A stretch of DNA of 64,000 nt from Roseiarcus sp963770275 (GCA_963770275.1 CAVYPD010000032.1:1-64000); one strand, 5' to 3'; positions 19,077-29,480 are shown, counted from the first letter of the stretch. A program made the numbers and translations. The notes: a model not told the origin generated them from the letters alone.

Positions 19077-20084
19077 TCAGGCGGGCAGCCTCAGAAGGCC
19101 GGCCGCGCCGGACTCAAGACCAAACAGCAGCCGTGCGCCGATCGCGCCCCAGGCGAGCGCGCTGACCGCGCCGTCGCCCGGACGGGCGCACCAGAATTTC
19201 GGCGGCGTCGGCGAGGCGGACGAGCAGGATGAGGCCGTCCTCGTAGCCGATCGCCACGACCAGCGCGCTCGGATGGAACGCGACCTGCGTCACGCGCGCT
19301 GGCGCACGCCGCATTCGCGCGGCGCCTTGCCCATCGGGCCGTCCTTGTCCTGGAACGGCCAGACGACTGCAGGCGTCGGCGCCGGAGGTCGCGAGCCAGT
19401 GGCCGTCATGCGACCAGGACAGCGAGCGCGTCTTGGCGGGATAGCCGGTCATGCGCATGTTGCGCGAATCGCTGAAGCGCCAGCCGTGCAGCGCGTTCTC
19501 CTGCATCGAGGTCACGAGGAAACGCCCGTCCGGCGAGAAGGTGACGTCGAGATGCGAGCCCTTCCATTCAAGCGGTCTGCGGCGTCGCCGTCGACGTTCG
19601 GAAACCAGAGCGACACGCCGTTGTAATGGGTCGCGCGCGAGGCGATAGCCCTTCGGCAGGAAGGCGAGGCCGCGCACGGTCGTCGGCGCGCTCCAAGCTC
19701 TTGACGGCCCCGCGTTTCGTCGCGCGCGCGAACCTGCTTGCCGGCGGACCAGGCGATAGGCCCTGCCGCGCAGCGCCAGCGCGTCGATCCAGCGGCCCTT
19801 CTCGTCGGCGATGTCCTCGATGCTCGCCGTCGGCCCGCATCGCGACGACGCGTCCGTCGTCGCCGCCGGTGAGCAGCGTCTTGCCGTCGCTGACCGCCGC
19901 CAGCATGGCCGCGTCGGGATGGGCGACGACGCGCTTCTGCTCGCCGGGCTCGCCGAGCAGCACGACGCCGTCGCCGAGCGCGAGCGCCGGCGCGTCGCCG
20001 AGAAAGCCGGCGGCGACGACATGCGCGCCGGCGTCGAACAACTGCGCGTGCTGCGTCAGCGAAGAGTCGGCTCGATTCGGTCAT
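19077..20084 (-). pseudogene. WD40 repeat protein, many frameshifts
   Basis: Stitching all three frames from ATG 20084 to the TGA at 19077 recovers a WD40 protein of about 335 residues: QLFDAGAHVVAAGFLGDAPAL, LLTGGDDGRVVAMRADG, EDIADEKGRWIDALAL, VRGLAFLPKGYRLA, HYNGVSLWFPNVDGDA, GSHLDVTFSPDGRFLVTSMQ, SLSWSHDGHWLATSGADAC, VTQVAFHPSALVVAIGYEDG and ALAWGAIGARLLFGLESGAA. About eight frame changes are needed in 1 kb, far above the rest of the window. The blades read well between breaks, so residue-level decay is slight. It starts 50 bases after the CobW gene on the same strand, a pairing seen in relatives. It may serve metal homeostasis with CobW (inference from position). Confidence 0.75.
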
Positions 20085-20133
20085 GGCTCGCCGTCATCCG
20101 GCCGATAGGCTCGGGCGAGGGTCGATAGCGCCG

Positions 20134-21179
20134 TCACGCCGCGCAGGCGAGGAAACCCTTGCGGATTTCCTCTTCCTTCAGATCGCGGCCGATGAAGACG
20201 ACCTTCGACTCGCGCTTCTCGCCGGGCTTCCAGTCGCGCTGCGGCTCGCCGTCGAGCATCATGTGCACGCCCTGGAACACGAAGCGCTTGGGATCGTCCC
20301 TTGAAGGCGACGATGCCCTTGCAGCGCAGGATATTCGGGCCCTGCTCCTGCGTGAGGTCGTTGATCCAGGGCATGAACTTGTCCGGATCGACGTCGCCGT
20401 CGAGCCGCACCGAGATCGATTGCATGTCCTCGTCGTGATAATGCTTGAGGCCATGGCTGATGGCCGTGATCATGGTCGTGATGATCGTGGTCGTGATGAT
20501 CATGGTCGTGATCGTCGACTTCGAGGAAGTCGGGCTCGATTTCGAGGATGCGGTCGAGATCGAAGGCGTCGGCGCTCCAGCACGTCGGCGATCGCCACGT
20601 TGCATTTCTGCGCGCGATGCAGCTTCGCATAAGGATTGATGGCGCGGATGCGCGCCTCGACTTCGCGCAATTCGGCCGGCGTGACGAGATCGGTCTTGTT
20701 CAGGATGATGACGTCGGCGAAGGCGATCTGGTTCTTGGCCTCGGGCGCGTCGCGCAGGCGCTGGCGCCAGCCATTTGGCGTCGGCGACGGTGACGACGGC
20801 GTCGAGCCGCGCCGCCGCTCTGCACGTCCTCGTCGACGAAGAAGGTCTGCGCGACCGGCGCCGGATCGGCGAGGCCGGTCGTCTCGACGATGATCGCGTC
20901 GAACTTGCCCTTGCGCTTCATCAGGCCCTCGATGATGCGGATGAGGTCGCCGCGCACGGTGCAGCAGATGCAGCCGTTGTTCATCTCGAACACTTCCTCG
21001 TCGGCGCCGACGACGAGCTCGTTGTCGATGCCGATCTCGCCGAATTCGTTGACGATGACGGCGTAGCGCTTGCCGTGCGGCTCGCTCAGGATGCGGTTGA
21101 GCAGCGTCGTCTTGCCGGCGCCGAGATAGCCGGTGAGGACGGTGACGGGAATTTTCTCCGGCTCGTGGCTCGTGGTCAC
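20134..21179 (-). pseudogene. CobW-family zinc metallochaperone GTPase, several frameshifts
   Basis: The gene begins at GTG 21179 behind GGAGATGAG. The G3E GTPase fold shows Walker A TVLTGYLGAGKTTLLNR, the metal-binding NNGCICC (GCxCC motif), VETTGLADP, and, after a frame change, LNKTDL. Later frames give EPDFLEVDD, then a His/Asp-rich run (about 20 residues of DHDHDHH type, near 20475-20520), ISVRLDGDVDPDKFMPWI and RCKGIVAF, ending RKGFLACAA. At least five shifts (two near 20770-20815, then near 20570, 20445 and 20300) interrupt it. Such proteins deliver zinc under limitation. The WD40 gene follows directly. Confidence 0.82.
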
Positions 21180-21275
21180 GCGCTCATCTCCTCGGTTCGA
21201 AAGGGATCACGCCGTCATATAAGTTCGAGCGGGGCTCATGGGTAGGCCGGCCCAGACCCGCGCAAAGTAGCGGCG

Positions 21276-21665
21276 CTACCAAGAGCCGGACCCCACACCC
21301 CCGTTGACGCCAACGTAGGGCCCGGTCCATCGCCACGCCGGCGGCGTGATATACGTGGGCGAAGCGTAGACCGCCGGCGGTGGCATCTCGTCACCCGGCA
21401 AGGTCGCGGGTGGAGGGCCCAGCACGAGTGCGTTCGCCGGGATATAGCCGAATCGACCCCGCCACGACGCGCGACACCAGTTGCGGACGCATCTTTCCAG
21501 AACGATTTCTGCCCTTTGGGGGATGCGCTGCACGACGGTGGCGTTGCCGGTCGGTCCGGCGCGCATCGTGACGGAGGCTCCGGTCATCGCCAGTTCCGCG
21601 CTTGCCGGCGCGATAAGGGCGATGGAAAGGCCAAGTCCAAAGTAGAGACGCACAATTGTCCTCAT
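21276..21665 (-). CDS. Secreted SH3-like domain protein
   Basis: A 129-residue protein starting MRTIVRLYFGLGLSIALIAPASAE, a signal peptide, followed by a bacterial SH3-like fold: ASVTMRAGPTGNATVVQRIP, then CVRNWCRASWRGRFGYIPANALVL. The tail is proline-rich and ends WTGPYVGVNGGVGSGSW, a segment reminiscent of the first strand of Omp25/31 porins. The start ATG at 21665 overlaps the stop of the upstream YkgJ-type gene (ATGA), which decides the start and shows translational coupling. Periplasmic peptidoglycan or protein binding is the usual role of such domains. Confidence 0.82.
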   Translation of the reverse strand: MRTIVRLYFGLGLSIALIAPASAELAMTGASVTMRAGPTGNATVVQRIPQRAEIVLERCVRNWCRASWRGRFGYIPANALVLGPPPATLPGDEMPPPAVYASPTYITPPAWRWTGPYVGVNGGVGSGSW

Positions 21666-22195
21666 ATTTTTGTCGCGCGCCATGTTGGCCCATTCGGGCC
21701 GAAGGCAGGTTCGATGCGAAAATTGTCATTGGCCGTCATTGCGCCCAGAGACAGGGTCTCGTCGGGCATGACGAGAGTCGCTTGATCGCCAACGAACATG
21801 ATGACGTGGCGCTTCTCCTCGAGCAGCTTTCTCGCCATCGCGCGCAGCCCTTCAAAGTAGGGCGCTTTCCGCCACGCAGCCGGCGCGCCGGGATCCACCT
21901 GGCCGTAAACAAATCCGTTGGTAGGATAGATGGAGAGCACGAACCGCGCCCGGTCGGGCTTCCACTCGGCTGGCATCGTCCCATCAGTCATCCACAGGCA
22001 GAAGAAGTGCCGGCACTGATCGGGCGGAGCCTCGTGGATCGCGCAGCCCTTTCCGGGTGCGCAGTGCTTGCACCAGACACCGGGCGGTTTGGCGAATTCG
22101 GGCAGTGCGTAGACCTTGCAGCAGAGCGTGCACGCGCCGCATTCGCGCCCCGGAGCAGCCGAATAGGAGGTAAGGAGCATAGCAGTGGAGGACAT
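21662..22195 (-). CDS. YkgJ-type cysteine-cluster protein
   Basis: A 177-residue protein with the cluster ECGACTLCCKVY near residues 18-29, further Cys at WCKHCAPGKGCAIH, and CRHFFCLW. This CxxCxxCC arrangement is typical of the YkgJ/UPF0153 family, thought to hold a zinc or iron-sulfur centre; the biochemical function is unknown. No signal peptide. It is the first gene of a two-gene unit with the SH3-like protein, joined by a 4-base overlap. The start codon at 22195 has only a modest ribosome site. Confidence 0.8.
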   Translation of the reverse strand: MSSTAMLLTSYSAAPGRECGACTLCCKVYALPEFAKPPGVWCKHCAPGKGCAIHEAPPDQCRHFFCLWMTDGTMPAEWKPDRARFVLSIYPTNGFVYGQVDPGAPAAWRKAPYFEGLRAMARKLLEEKRHVIMFVGDQATLVMPDETLSLGAMTANDNFRIEPAFGPNGPTWRATKI

Positions 22196-22426
22196 TGGCG
22201 CGCGTCGCTTGGCCGGGTTGATCCCTGACCGCTATCGCGGCCGGCTTGGGCTGGCAAGTTCGATCAACCTATGCGCCCTGCGCCAGCCGCGCACTCGCAC
22301 AAGTCAACCCGGCATCTCGTTGCGAGTCGAACTCTCAAACCTTTTCACGACCTGCATACTACCTTAGAACTGAACGGACCCGCGATCAGCAATCGAATCT
22401 ACCGGCACCGAAGGGAGGGACAGTTC

Positions 22427-23537
22427 TTGCGTCAAATCCTGTTCGCAATGATCCTGACGGCTAGCTCTGCCTTGGCGCAGGAACCGTCCCCGCAGACAGC
22501 GCCTACCATCCCTTTCGACTCGGCCCCCGACTTTCTAAAACTTCCGTCCGATCTGTACCTCGGTGAAGCGGCCGGGGTCGCTGTCAATTCCAAAGGCCAT
22601 GTGTTCGTGTTCTCTCGCGGGGGCACGAGCGGACCCGCGTATGGCGCAGCGGCGGCGCAACTGCTGGAGTTCGACCGCGACGGGAAGTTCGTGCGCGAGA
22701 TCGGGCGTAATCTCTACGCCTGGTCCTTCGCCCACGCCGTCCGCGTCGACAAGGAGGACAACATCTGGGCCGTCGACAAAGGCTCGGACATGGTGATCAA
22801 GTTCAATCCCGACGGCCGGGTCATAATGGTGTTCGGTCGCAAAAAGGAAGCGTCGGACGAGGCCGACGGGCCATGGGCGCATCCAAGCCCGCCCGCGCCA
22901 CCCGTCGACGGAACATTCAGGCAGGTCACGGACGTGACCTGGGACCCTGCCGGAAACACTTATATCAGCGACGGTTACATCAATTCCCGCGTGGCCAAGT
23001 ACGACGCGGACGGAAATTGGGTTAAGTCGTGGGGCGAGTTCGGGACAGGACCTGGACAATTCCGGGTTCTGCATTCGATTCAGGCCGACGCCGAGGGCCA
23101 CCTCTATGTTGCGGACCGCGGCAATGGACGCATTCAGGTCTTCGACGGCGACGGAAACCCGGTTCGAATCATACAGAATCGGAGTCCCGTTCGACTACGC
23201 CAGGGCCCGCGCAGCTATTGGACCGAAGCCCGGCTCGCCGGACGGCAGTCTGGCAAGCTACGGCGCCGCGCTGACCATGGCGCCCGGCGCGCCCTGGGCG
23301 CTCTGCATCACTCCGCCGCCCAATCAGGTGCTCTATAGCGCCGACGCGTTTCCAGGCCGCATCTACAAGATGACGCTCGACGGGAAGGTGCTCGGCGTCC
23401 TGGGCGAGACCGGCAAACAACTTAAGCAATTTGGCTGGATCCACGAGATCGCTTGCCCGTCAGAGAATGAGCTTTATGTCGCCGAGTTGCTCAACTGGCG
23501 GATCCAGAAGTTGATTTTGCATCCGCGATCCCAATGA
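22427..23537 (+). pseudogene. NHL-repeat protein, amidating-lyase-like, one frameshift
   Basis: The start is TTG 22427 with GGGAGGGA seven bases upstream, giving (M)RQILFAMILTASSALAQ, a signal peptide. NHL beta-propeller repeats follow: GVAVNSKGHVFVFSRGG, AVRVDKEDNIWAVDKGSDMV, DVTWDPAGNTYISDGYINSR and SIQADAEGHLYVADRGNGRI. The pattern resembles the lyase domain of peptidyl-alpha-hydroxyglycine amidating enzymes. The frame breaks near 23178 and continues as IGVPFDYARARAAIGPKPG to the end, HEIACPSENELYVAELLNWR. A single indel restores about 370 residues. Periplasmic; substrate unknown. Confidence 0.8.
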
Positions 23538-23872
23538 CGCGACGGCAGCGCCCGCTGACACGTGTTTTCGTCTTATCCTTCCTGCGAGGATCTTACGATC
23601 GGATCCGCGCATGTCCCTTATCGCGCCGAGGAGGGAGAATTCGCCGCGCGGCCGGCGACGTCGCGTCCTACGGAGTTCAGACGCTGAAGACGCCAGAACG
23701 GCGACTGCGCCACCATTCTCGTGAACACTGCCGAACGCCTGCTTTGCGTAGTGCGAAATCAAGTGGTGTAGTGATCGACTCTCATGGCCTACGGCGTTCA
23801 GCGCACCAACCGCCGTTCGCTGACTTTGCGTCGCGCCGTGCGGTTGCATCAAGCGAGAGGGGATAAACGCCT
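23538..23872. other. Intergenic stretch, no gene seen
   Basis: The 335 bases between the NHL protein and the orphan ATPase gene have no credible coding frame. They must contain the promoter for the ATPase gene. A reasonable ribosome site (GAGAGGGGA) lies at its right end, ahead of ATG 23873. No hairpin terminator or clear operator was seen. Confidence 0.35.
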
Positions 23873-24946
23873 ATGGCTTCGGTCGAAGTTTCCGATGTGC
23901 GCAAGAGCTTTGGCAGTTTTGAAGTCATTCACGGCGTTTCGATTAGCGTTGACGACGGCGAGTTCGTTATCCTTGTAGGGCCTTCGGGCTGCGGCAAGTC
24001 GACGCTGCTGCGGATGGTCGCAGGGCTCGAATTGGTCACGAGCGGCGAGCTTCGCATTGATGGGCGCCTCGTCAACGATGTGCCGCCGAAAGAGCGCGAC
24101 ATCGCGATGGTCTTCCAGAACTATGCGCTTTATCCGCAAATGACGGTCGCGAAGAACATGAGCTTCTCGCTCGAGCTCGCGCGCCGACCGAAGGAGGAGA
24201 TCACAGAAAAGGTCAATAAGGCGGCGGATATTCTCGGCCTCATGCCGCTACTTGAACGCTATCCGCGCCAGTTGTCGGGCGGTCAGCGACAGCGCGTCGC
24301 CATGGGACGGGCCATCGTGCGTGATCCGGCAGTGTTTCTGTTTGACGAGCCTTTGTCCAATCTGGACGCGAAACTGCGTGTCCAGATGCGCGCCGAGATC
24401 AAATCGCTGCAGCAACGGCTCGCGTCCACGACGCTCTACGTAACGCACGACCAAATCGAGGCGATGACCATGGCCGACAAGATCGTGGTCATGCACGACG
24501 GCGTGGTCGAGCAGGTCGGCTCGCCGCTCGAACTTTACGACCGACCCGCAAACGTTTTTGTGGCCGGCTTCATCGGCTCGCCGGCAATGAACTTTATCGC
24601 GGGGCACCTTGAGGGCGGCGAGCCGCCAACACTCGCCACCGCGTCAGGAGTGAAGATCCCGCTTTACAGCGCCGCGCCGCGCGTTGGTCCCGGTTCGGAG
24701 GTCATCATGGGGGTCCGACCGGAGAGCGTAAGCCTTGGGGGACCGCACGCGATGCCTGCGCAGATCATCGTCATCGAGCCTACGGGTTACGAAACGCAGC
24801 TGATCGCGAAGTTTGCCGGGCAGGACATCGTTTGCGTGTTTCGCGAGCGTTTGGACGGCCGTCCGGGGGAAACCATCGCGCTGACGTTCGAAGGTCCCTT
24901 GCATTTCTTCGACGCGCAAACAGGTGCGGCCATCGCCTCTGGCTGA
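23873..24946 (+). CDS. Orphan sugar-type ABC transporter ATPase
   Basis: A 357-residue MalK/UgpC-type ATPase with GPSGCGKST (Walker A), MVFQNYALYPQM, LSGGQRQRVAMGRA, FLFDEPLSNLDA and YVTHDQIEAMT, then a TOBE domain with GVRPESVSLGG. Normal length and intact. The genes around it are a propeller protein and a TRAP transporter; there is no cognate permease or binding protein nearby. It may power a CUT1 permease pair encoded elsewhere, as multitask MalK/MsiK ATPases do, or be a relic of a dispersed operon. It resembles the ATPase at 10802 in motif layout. Confidence 0.88.
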   Translation: MASVEVSDVRKSFGSFEVIHGVSISVDDGEFVILVGPSGCGKSTLLRMVAGLELVTSGELRIDGRLVNDVPPKERDIAMVFQNYALYPQMTVAKNMSFSLELARRPKEEITEKVNKAADILGLMPLLERYPRQLSGGQRQRVAMGRAIVRDPAVFLFDEPLSNLDAKLRVQMRAEIKSLQQRLASTTLYVTHDQIEAMTMADKIVVMHDGVVEQVGSPLELYDRPANVFVAGFIGSPAMNFIAGHLEGGEPPTLATASGVKIPLYSAAPRVGPGSEVIMGVRPESVSLGGPHAMPAQIIVIEPTGYETQLIAKFAGQDIVCVFRERLDGRPGETIALTFEGPLHFFDAQTGAAIASG

Positions 24947-25038
24947 TCTGAGTTGCTCACCTTGCGGGCTATTGGCTGATCGGACTAACGTCGGCGCCCG
25001 GAACGACGCCGGTGAGGCGCGGGCGGGAGGAGTTCGCC

Positions 25039-26049
25039 ATGAATGCCTATCGCGTCAATCGTCGATCCTTGCTTGTCGGCATCGCGGCCGCCCCCGCCAT
25101 TGTGCGCGCCGCGCGCGCCGCGCCGATGACGCTGCGCTTGTCGTCTTCGTTGCCGAACAATCCAAAGTTCGCCAACGGCCGCGTCTATTACGACAATCTC
25201 GTCAATCGCCTCGCGGGCGACGGACTTGCAGATCGCATCGACGTGCAGTTTTTCCCCGACAATCAGCTCGGACAAGAGATCGACGTCGTCAATTCGGTCA
25301 GTCTTGGTGTCATCGATCTTATGGTCACGGGCACGTCTATCTGGGCGAATGTTGTGCCTCTGATCGGCCTGCTTGACCTTGGCTATCTCTTCGAAAGCTT
25401 TCCGCAGCAGACTAAGGCGCTTGACGCGGGCGCAGCCAAGCCACTGGAACAAGCGCTGAGAACCGGCGCCAACGTTCAGATCATCGGCTGGGCCTACAAT
25501 TTCGGTTCGCGGAGTGTCATGTGCAAATCGCGGGTCAACGCGCCGGCGGACTTAGCCGGCAAACGGATACGAACCCTGCCGAACAAGATCATCACGGAGT
25601 GCCTGAAACTCATGGGCGCGGCCGCCACTCCGATGGCGTTCGGAGAGATTTACACGGCGCTGCAGGCAGGCGTTCTGGACGGGCTTGAACATGATCCGCC
25701 CACGGTCGCAGCAAGCAAGTTCTACGAAGCCGCAAAATTCTATTCGCTGACCCAACACAATTTCTCCGCGCTCGGCGTATTCTGCAGCGGCCTGACCCTC
25801 AATCGAATGGACGCCCCGCTGCGCGACCAGTTTCTGACCGCGGCGGCGGAAGCGGCGGTGGACACCAGAGCCCGCGGGCTCGAGGCGGAAAAGGAGGCAA
25901 TTGAGACGCTGAAGCAAAAGGGCGTCGAAATCATCGCCTGCGATCGCGAGCCGTTCCGCAAGCTGACGCTGCCGCAGACCGACGGCTTCATCAAGGCGCA
26001 TCCGGAGGCAAAACCGATCATTGATATTGTCCGCAACGTCAAGGCATGA
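25039..26049 (+). CDS. dctP: TRAP transporter substrate-binding protein (DctP family)
   Basis: A 336-residue periplasmic binding protein starting MNAYRVNRRSLLVGIAAAPA at ATG 25039, with GGGAGGAG eight bases before. The leader has a twin-arginine look. Family features are NGRVYYDNLVNRLAG, FFPDNQLGQEIDVVNSVSLG, and a conserved segment AGKRIRTLPNKIITECLKLMGAAATPMAFGEIYTALQAGVLDG, in which the Arg pairs with the carboxylate of the ligand. The ligand is therefore probably an organic acid. The fused permease gene follows 75 bases downstream. Confidence 0.88.
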   Translation: MNAYRVNRRSLLVGIAAAPAIVRAARAAPMTLRLSSSLPNNPKFANGRVYYDNLVNRLAGDGLADRIDVQFFPDNQLGQEIDVVNSVSLGVIDLMVTGTSIWANVVPLIGLLDLGYLFESFPQQTKALDAGAAKPLEQALRTGANVQIIGWAYNFGSRSVMCKSRVNAPADLAGKRIRTLPNKIITECLKLMGAAATPMAFGEIYTALQAGVLDGLEHDPPTVAASKFYEAAKFYSLTQHNFSALGVFCSGLTLNRMDAPLRDQFLTAAAEAAVDTRARGLEAEKEAIETLKQKGVEIIACDREPFRKLTLPQTDGFIKAHPEAKPIIDIVRNVKA

Positions 26050-26124
26050 CTTCGTGCGCTCGCTTTAGACGATCGTCCCGCGCGTTGAGTCAATGACGAG
26101 TAGTCAAATTTCGAGCGGCGGCGC

Positions 26125-28005
26125 GTGACGCAGACGGCGGACTCCAGTAAAATGCTGCCCGACTCTCGCCGCTCGACGTACGGCGCGCTGACCTTGCTGC
26201 TTAGGCTTGTGGATGCGGTCGCGGCTGGGCTGCTGGCGGCGGACCTGATCGTTGTGTCGCTCTCCGTATTCTATCGCTACGTGCTGAATGCGCCGATCGA
26301 GTGGGCGGATGACGTCGCACGCGGACTGATGGTGGCGATGAGCTTCTTTGGCGCGGCGGGCGCGCTTGCGCGCAATGAGAACGCCAGCGTCGCCTTCTTC
26401 GTGGAGAAGCTAGGTCTACAAGCCCGCCAGCGGGTCGACGCTGTCGCGGCGCTCGTTGTCCTAGCAACTGCAGGATCGGTAGCGTGGTACGCAATTGCCC
26501 TGGGACAATTCACAACCGGGCAAACGACCGGGTCCGGCCTGCCGCTGGAATTAACGTTTTATCCGATGGGCGCAGGCGCTCTCTGCATGACGATATTCGC
26601 GCTTGCCTTGTTCTGCCGCCGAAAACTGTCCGACATCGCCGTCGCCGTCATCCTTGCTCTGGTTTTGGCTAGCGCAGCTTACGGCTGGCGCTTCGTCGGA
26701 GCGGGCGCGATGCGCGCCGCGGCTGCCGATGATCCTGAGCTTCGTCGGATGTCTCACCGGCGGGGTGCCAATCGGGTTTGCGCTGGCTTTCACCGCGCTC
26801 ATTTACATCTGGATCGACGGCGCCCTGCCCGGCCTCATCTTCGCTCAACAAATGGCGCGCGGCATCGATAATTTCGTGCTGCTCGCGATCCCGTTCTTCA
26901 TCCTGGTCGGCTACCTCATGGAGGCGAACGGCATGTCCGTCCGTCTGATCGCGCTACTCGAACGCCTGGTCGGACGTGCGCGTGGCGGGCTTAACGTGGT
27001 TATGGTGCTGTCGATGGTGATCTTCTCGGGCATTTCCGGCTCGAAGATGGCCGATGTCGCGGCAGTCGGCTCGGTCCTGATCCCCGCGGCTCGTCGCTCG
27101 CGCCAAAGACCCCGGCGGCGCCGTGGCGTTGCTGGCGGCTTCCGCGGTGATGGCGGAGACCATACCCGCCGTGCATCAATCTGATCATACTCGGCTTCGT
27201 CGCCAATCTCTCGATCGGCGGACTATTCATGGCGGGACTGTTCCCGGCGGCCCTGATGGCGCTCGCCTTGATAGGGGCCGTCATCTTGCTCGGCGGCGAT
27301 GCACGCCTGCCGGCCGAGGCTCGCCTTTCCACGGCGCCGCTCTCGCAACTATGGCGCGGCGCAATCGTCACACTTGGGCTTTTGGTCATCATCTTTGCCG
27401 GTTTCAGGTTCGGCGTCGCTACCGCGACCGAGATCTCAGCCTTTGCTGCGCTCTACGCCCTGGTGGTGGGTGGAGCAGCTTTCCGCGAGCTAGGACCCCG
27501 AGCCGCCGCGCGAAGTTTCGTCAATGCGGCGACCCGCTCAGGGCTCGTGCTGTTCATTGTTGCAGCGGCCCAGGCGCTGGCTTTTGTGCTGACTCTCCAA
27601 CAGGTTCCCCATGCCCTCGCCGAAGGGATGATTGCGTTGTCGCAGAACGCCGGCCCCTGGATGTTTCTGCTTCTGTCCATCGCCATCCTGATTGTTATGG
27701 GCTCGATCCTGGAGGGCGCCGCGGCGCTCATCATCTTCGGTCCGCTGCTGGTGCCGGTAGCTGACCAGATCGGCATAAACGAACTGCATTTTGGCGTAGT
27801 TTTGGTGATTGCAATGGGTATCGGGTTGTTCGCCCCGCCCCTCGGGCTTGGGCTCTACGGCGCATGTCTGATTGGCGGCGTGCCGATCGAGACGACAGTG
27901 CGGCCGATGCTAGGCTATCTTGGCTTGCTGCTGGTGTGCCTCTTGGTGATCGCGTTCGTCCCGGGTCTGACGCTCTGGCTTCCGCATCGTCTCGGCTACC
28001 AGTAG
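26125..28005 (+). pseudogene. TRAP transporter permease, apparent DctQM fusion, frameshifted
   Basis: GTG 26125 opens a DctQ-type small permease (LRLVDAVAAGLLAADLIVV, FYRYVLNAPIEWADDVARGL). After its four helices an extra helix, LSDIAVAVILALVLASAAYGW, leads towards DctM, as in known QM fusions. Near 26710 the frame changes and DctM continues as ILSFVGCLTGGVPIGFALAF, NFVLLAIPFFILVGYLME and SGISGSKMADVAAVGSV. Two more shifts occur near 27095 and 27168, and then IILGFVANLSIGGLFMAGL runs to the stop. The alternative is separate dctQ and dctM genes, with dctM from ATG 26729, though no ribosome site is visible there. It imports the solute captured by DctP using an ion gradient. Confidence 0.8.
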
Positions 28006-28208
28006 GCGCTAGACCCTTCGCCTCGAGATGCCTGAGCATGCTTGGCGAACCTCAACCGCCTTGTGCAATCGGGTCGACGCGCGTGTTCGGCTTGACCGCG
28101 CTTCGTCGCTGGATATGGTTCATTAGCGCGTCCGTCATTGCCACTGTCCTAGCTGCGCTCAACCAACCGCGGCTCTCCCGTCCATCCTCGATCGAGACAA
28201 ACTGATCC

Positions 28209-29339
28209 ATGCCGCATCTGTTTAGCAAACGTCGCATGCGCGACGTCGACTTCGCCAATCGCATCGTCGTTTCGCCCATGTGCCAATATTCGTCGGTTGA
28301 TGGCTACGCGAATGATTGGCATTTCGCCCATCTTGCCGCTCGGGCGGTCGGCGGCGCTGGCTTGGTATTCACGGAGGCGGCCGCGGTAACGCCCGAGGGC
28401 CGCATTTCGCCGCAGGACCTTGGCGTCTGGAACGAGAAGCATTTCGAGCCCCTCGAGCGGATCGCGCGCTTTATGGACAATCAGGGCGCACGCGCCGGCA
28501 TCCAGCTCGCGCATGCGGGTCGAAAGGGAAGCACCTATCGGCCCGGGGCGGGACAAGGCGCCGTTGCGGAGAGCGCCGGCGGGTGGCGTCCGGTCGCCCC
28601 GAGCGCCATCGCGTTCAGCGACAACTATGCCAAGCCCGACGAGCTGACGATCGACCAGATCAAGTCCTTGCAAGGGGCGTTTGCGGTGGCGGCTGAACGC
28701 GCGGCTGCCGCAGGTTTCGACGTGATCGAAATTCACGCAGCGCACGGCTATTTGATCCACGAGTTCCTGTCGCCGTTCAGCAATCGTCGCGTCGACGCCT
28801 ACGGCGGCTCGTTCGAAAATCGGACGCGATTTCTTCGGGGGTGCGTCGAAGCGGTGCGAGCTGTGCTGCCCGAGCGCTGCCCGCTATTCGTACGAATTTC
28901 GGCGACCGAGTGGGTGGAAGGCGGATGGGACATCGACCAGTCGGTCGAACTCGCCCGTCTTCTGCTCTCGCTGGGCGTCGATCTGATCGATTGTTCGTCG
29001 GGAGGCAATCTCGAGAAAGCGGAGATTCCGATTGGACCCGGATATCAAACGTCTTTCGCAGAGCGGATTCGGCGCGAGGCCGATATCGCCACCGCCGCGG
29101 TCGGCATGATCACCGCACCGGCTCAGGCCGACCAGATCATCCGCAATGATCAAGCTGATTTCGTGCTGCTAGCGCGCGAGATGCTGCGCGATCCCTACTG
29201 GCCGATGCACGCGGCGCAGGAGCTTGAGCAGATCGCGCCTTGGCCGGTGCAATATTTACGCGCCGCGCCGCGCGGCACGCCCGAACGTGAATCTGCGCCC
29301 GTTCCCCGTGATCGCATCAAGCAAGCTGCCAGCGCGTGA
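28209..29339 (+). CDS. Old-yellow-enzyme type NADH:flavin oxidoreductase
   Basis: A 376-residue FMN enzyme of the NamA/XenA branch. FANRIVVSPMCQYSS carries the Cys of the thermophilic-like group. GIQLAHAGRKGST and EIHAAHGYLIHEFLSP contain the paired His that bind substrate phenol or carbonyl oxygen. SPFSNRRVDAYGGSFENRTRF is the family signature, and DFVLLAREMLRDPYWP lies near the end. These enzymes reduce activated C=C bonds with NAD(P)H. It lies about 200 bases after the TRAP permease in the same direction and may act on the imported acid, but this is guesswork. Confidence 0.9.
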   Translation: MPHLFSKRRMRDVDFANRIVVSPMCQYSSVDGYANDWHFAHLAARAVGGAGLVFTEAAAVTPEGRISPQDLGVWNEKHFEPLERIARFMDNQGARAGIQLAHAGRKGSTYRPGAGQGAVAESAGGWRPVAPSAIAFSDNYAKPDELTIDQIKSLQGAFAVAAERAAAAGFDVIEIHAAHGYLIHEFLSPFSNRRVDAYGGSFENRTRFLRGCVEAVRAVLPERCPLFVRISATEWVEGGWDIDQSVELARLLLSLGVDLIDCSSGGNLEKAEIPIGPGYQTSFAERIRREADIATAAVGMITAPAQADQIIRNDQADFVLLAREMLRDPYWPMHAAQELEQIAPWPVQYLRAAPRGTPERESAPVPRDRIKQAASA

Positions 29340-29480
29340 TCGACAGAGAGAAGAATAGTCCCGCAGGCTGCCGGCCAGGCAATGGAAAGACGAAAATACG
29401 GGGTAGATAGGCTTGGCGGAGCTGTCCCGCTCGCGATAAGATGACACCCCGCCCTTACTTGGGCTTCGATGGGGACTGAA

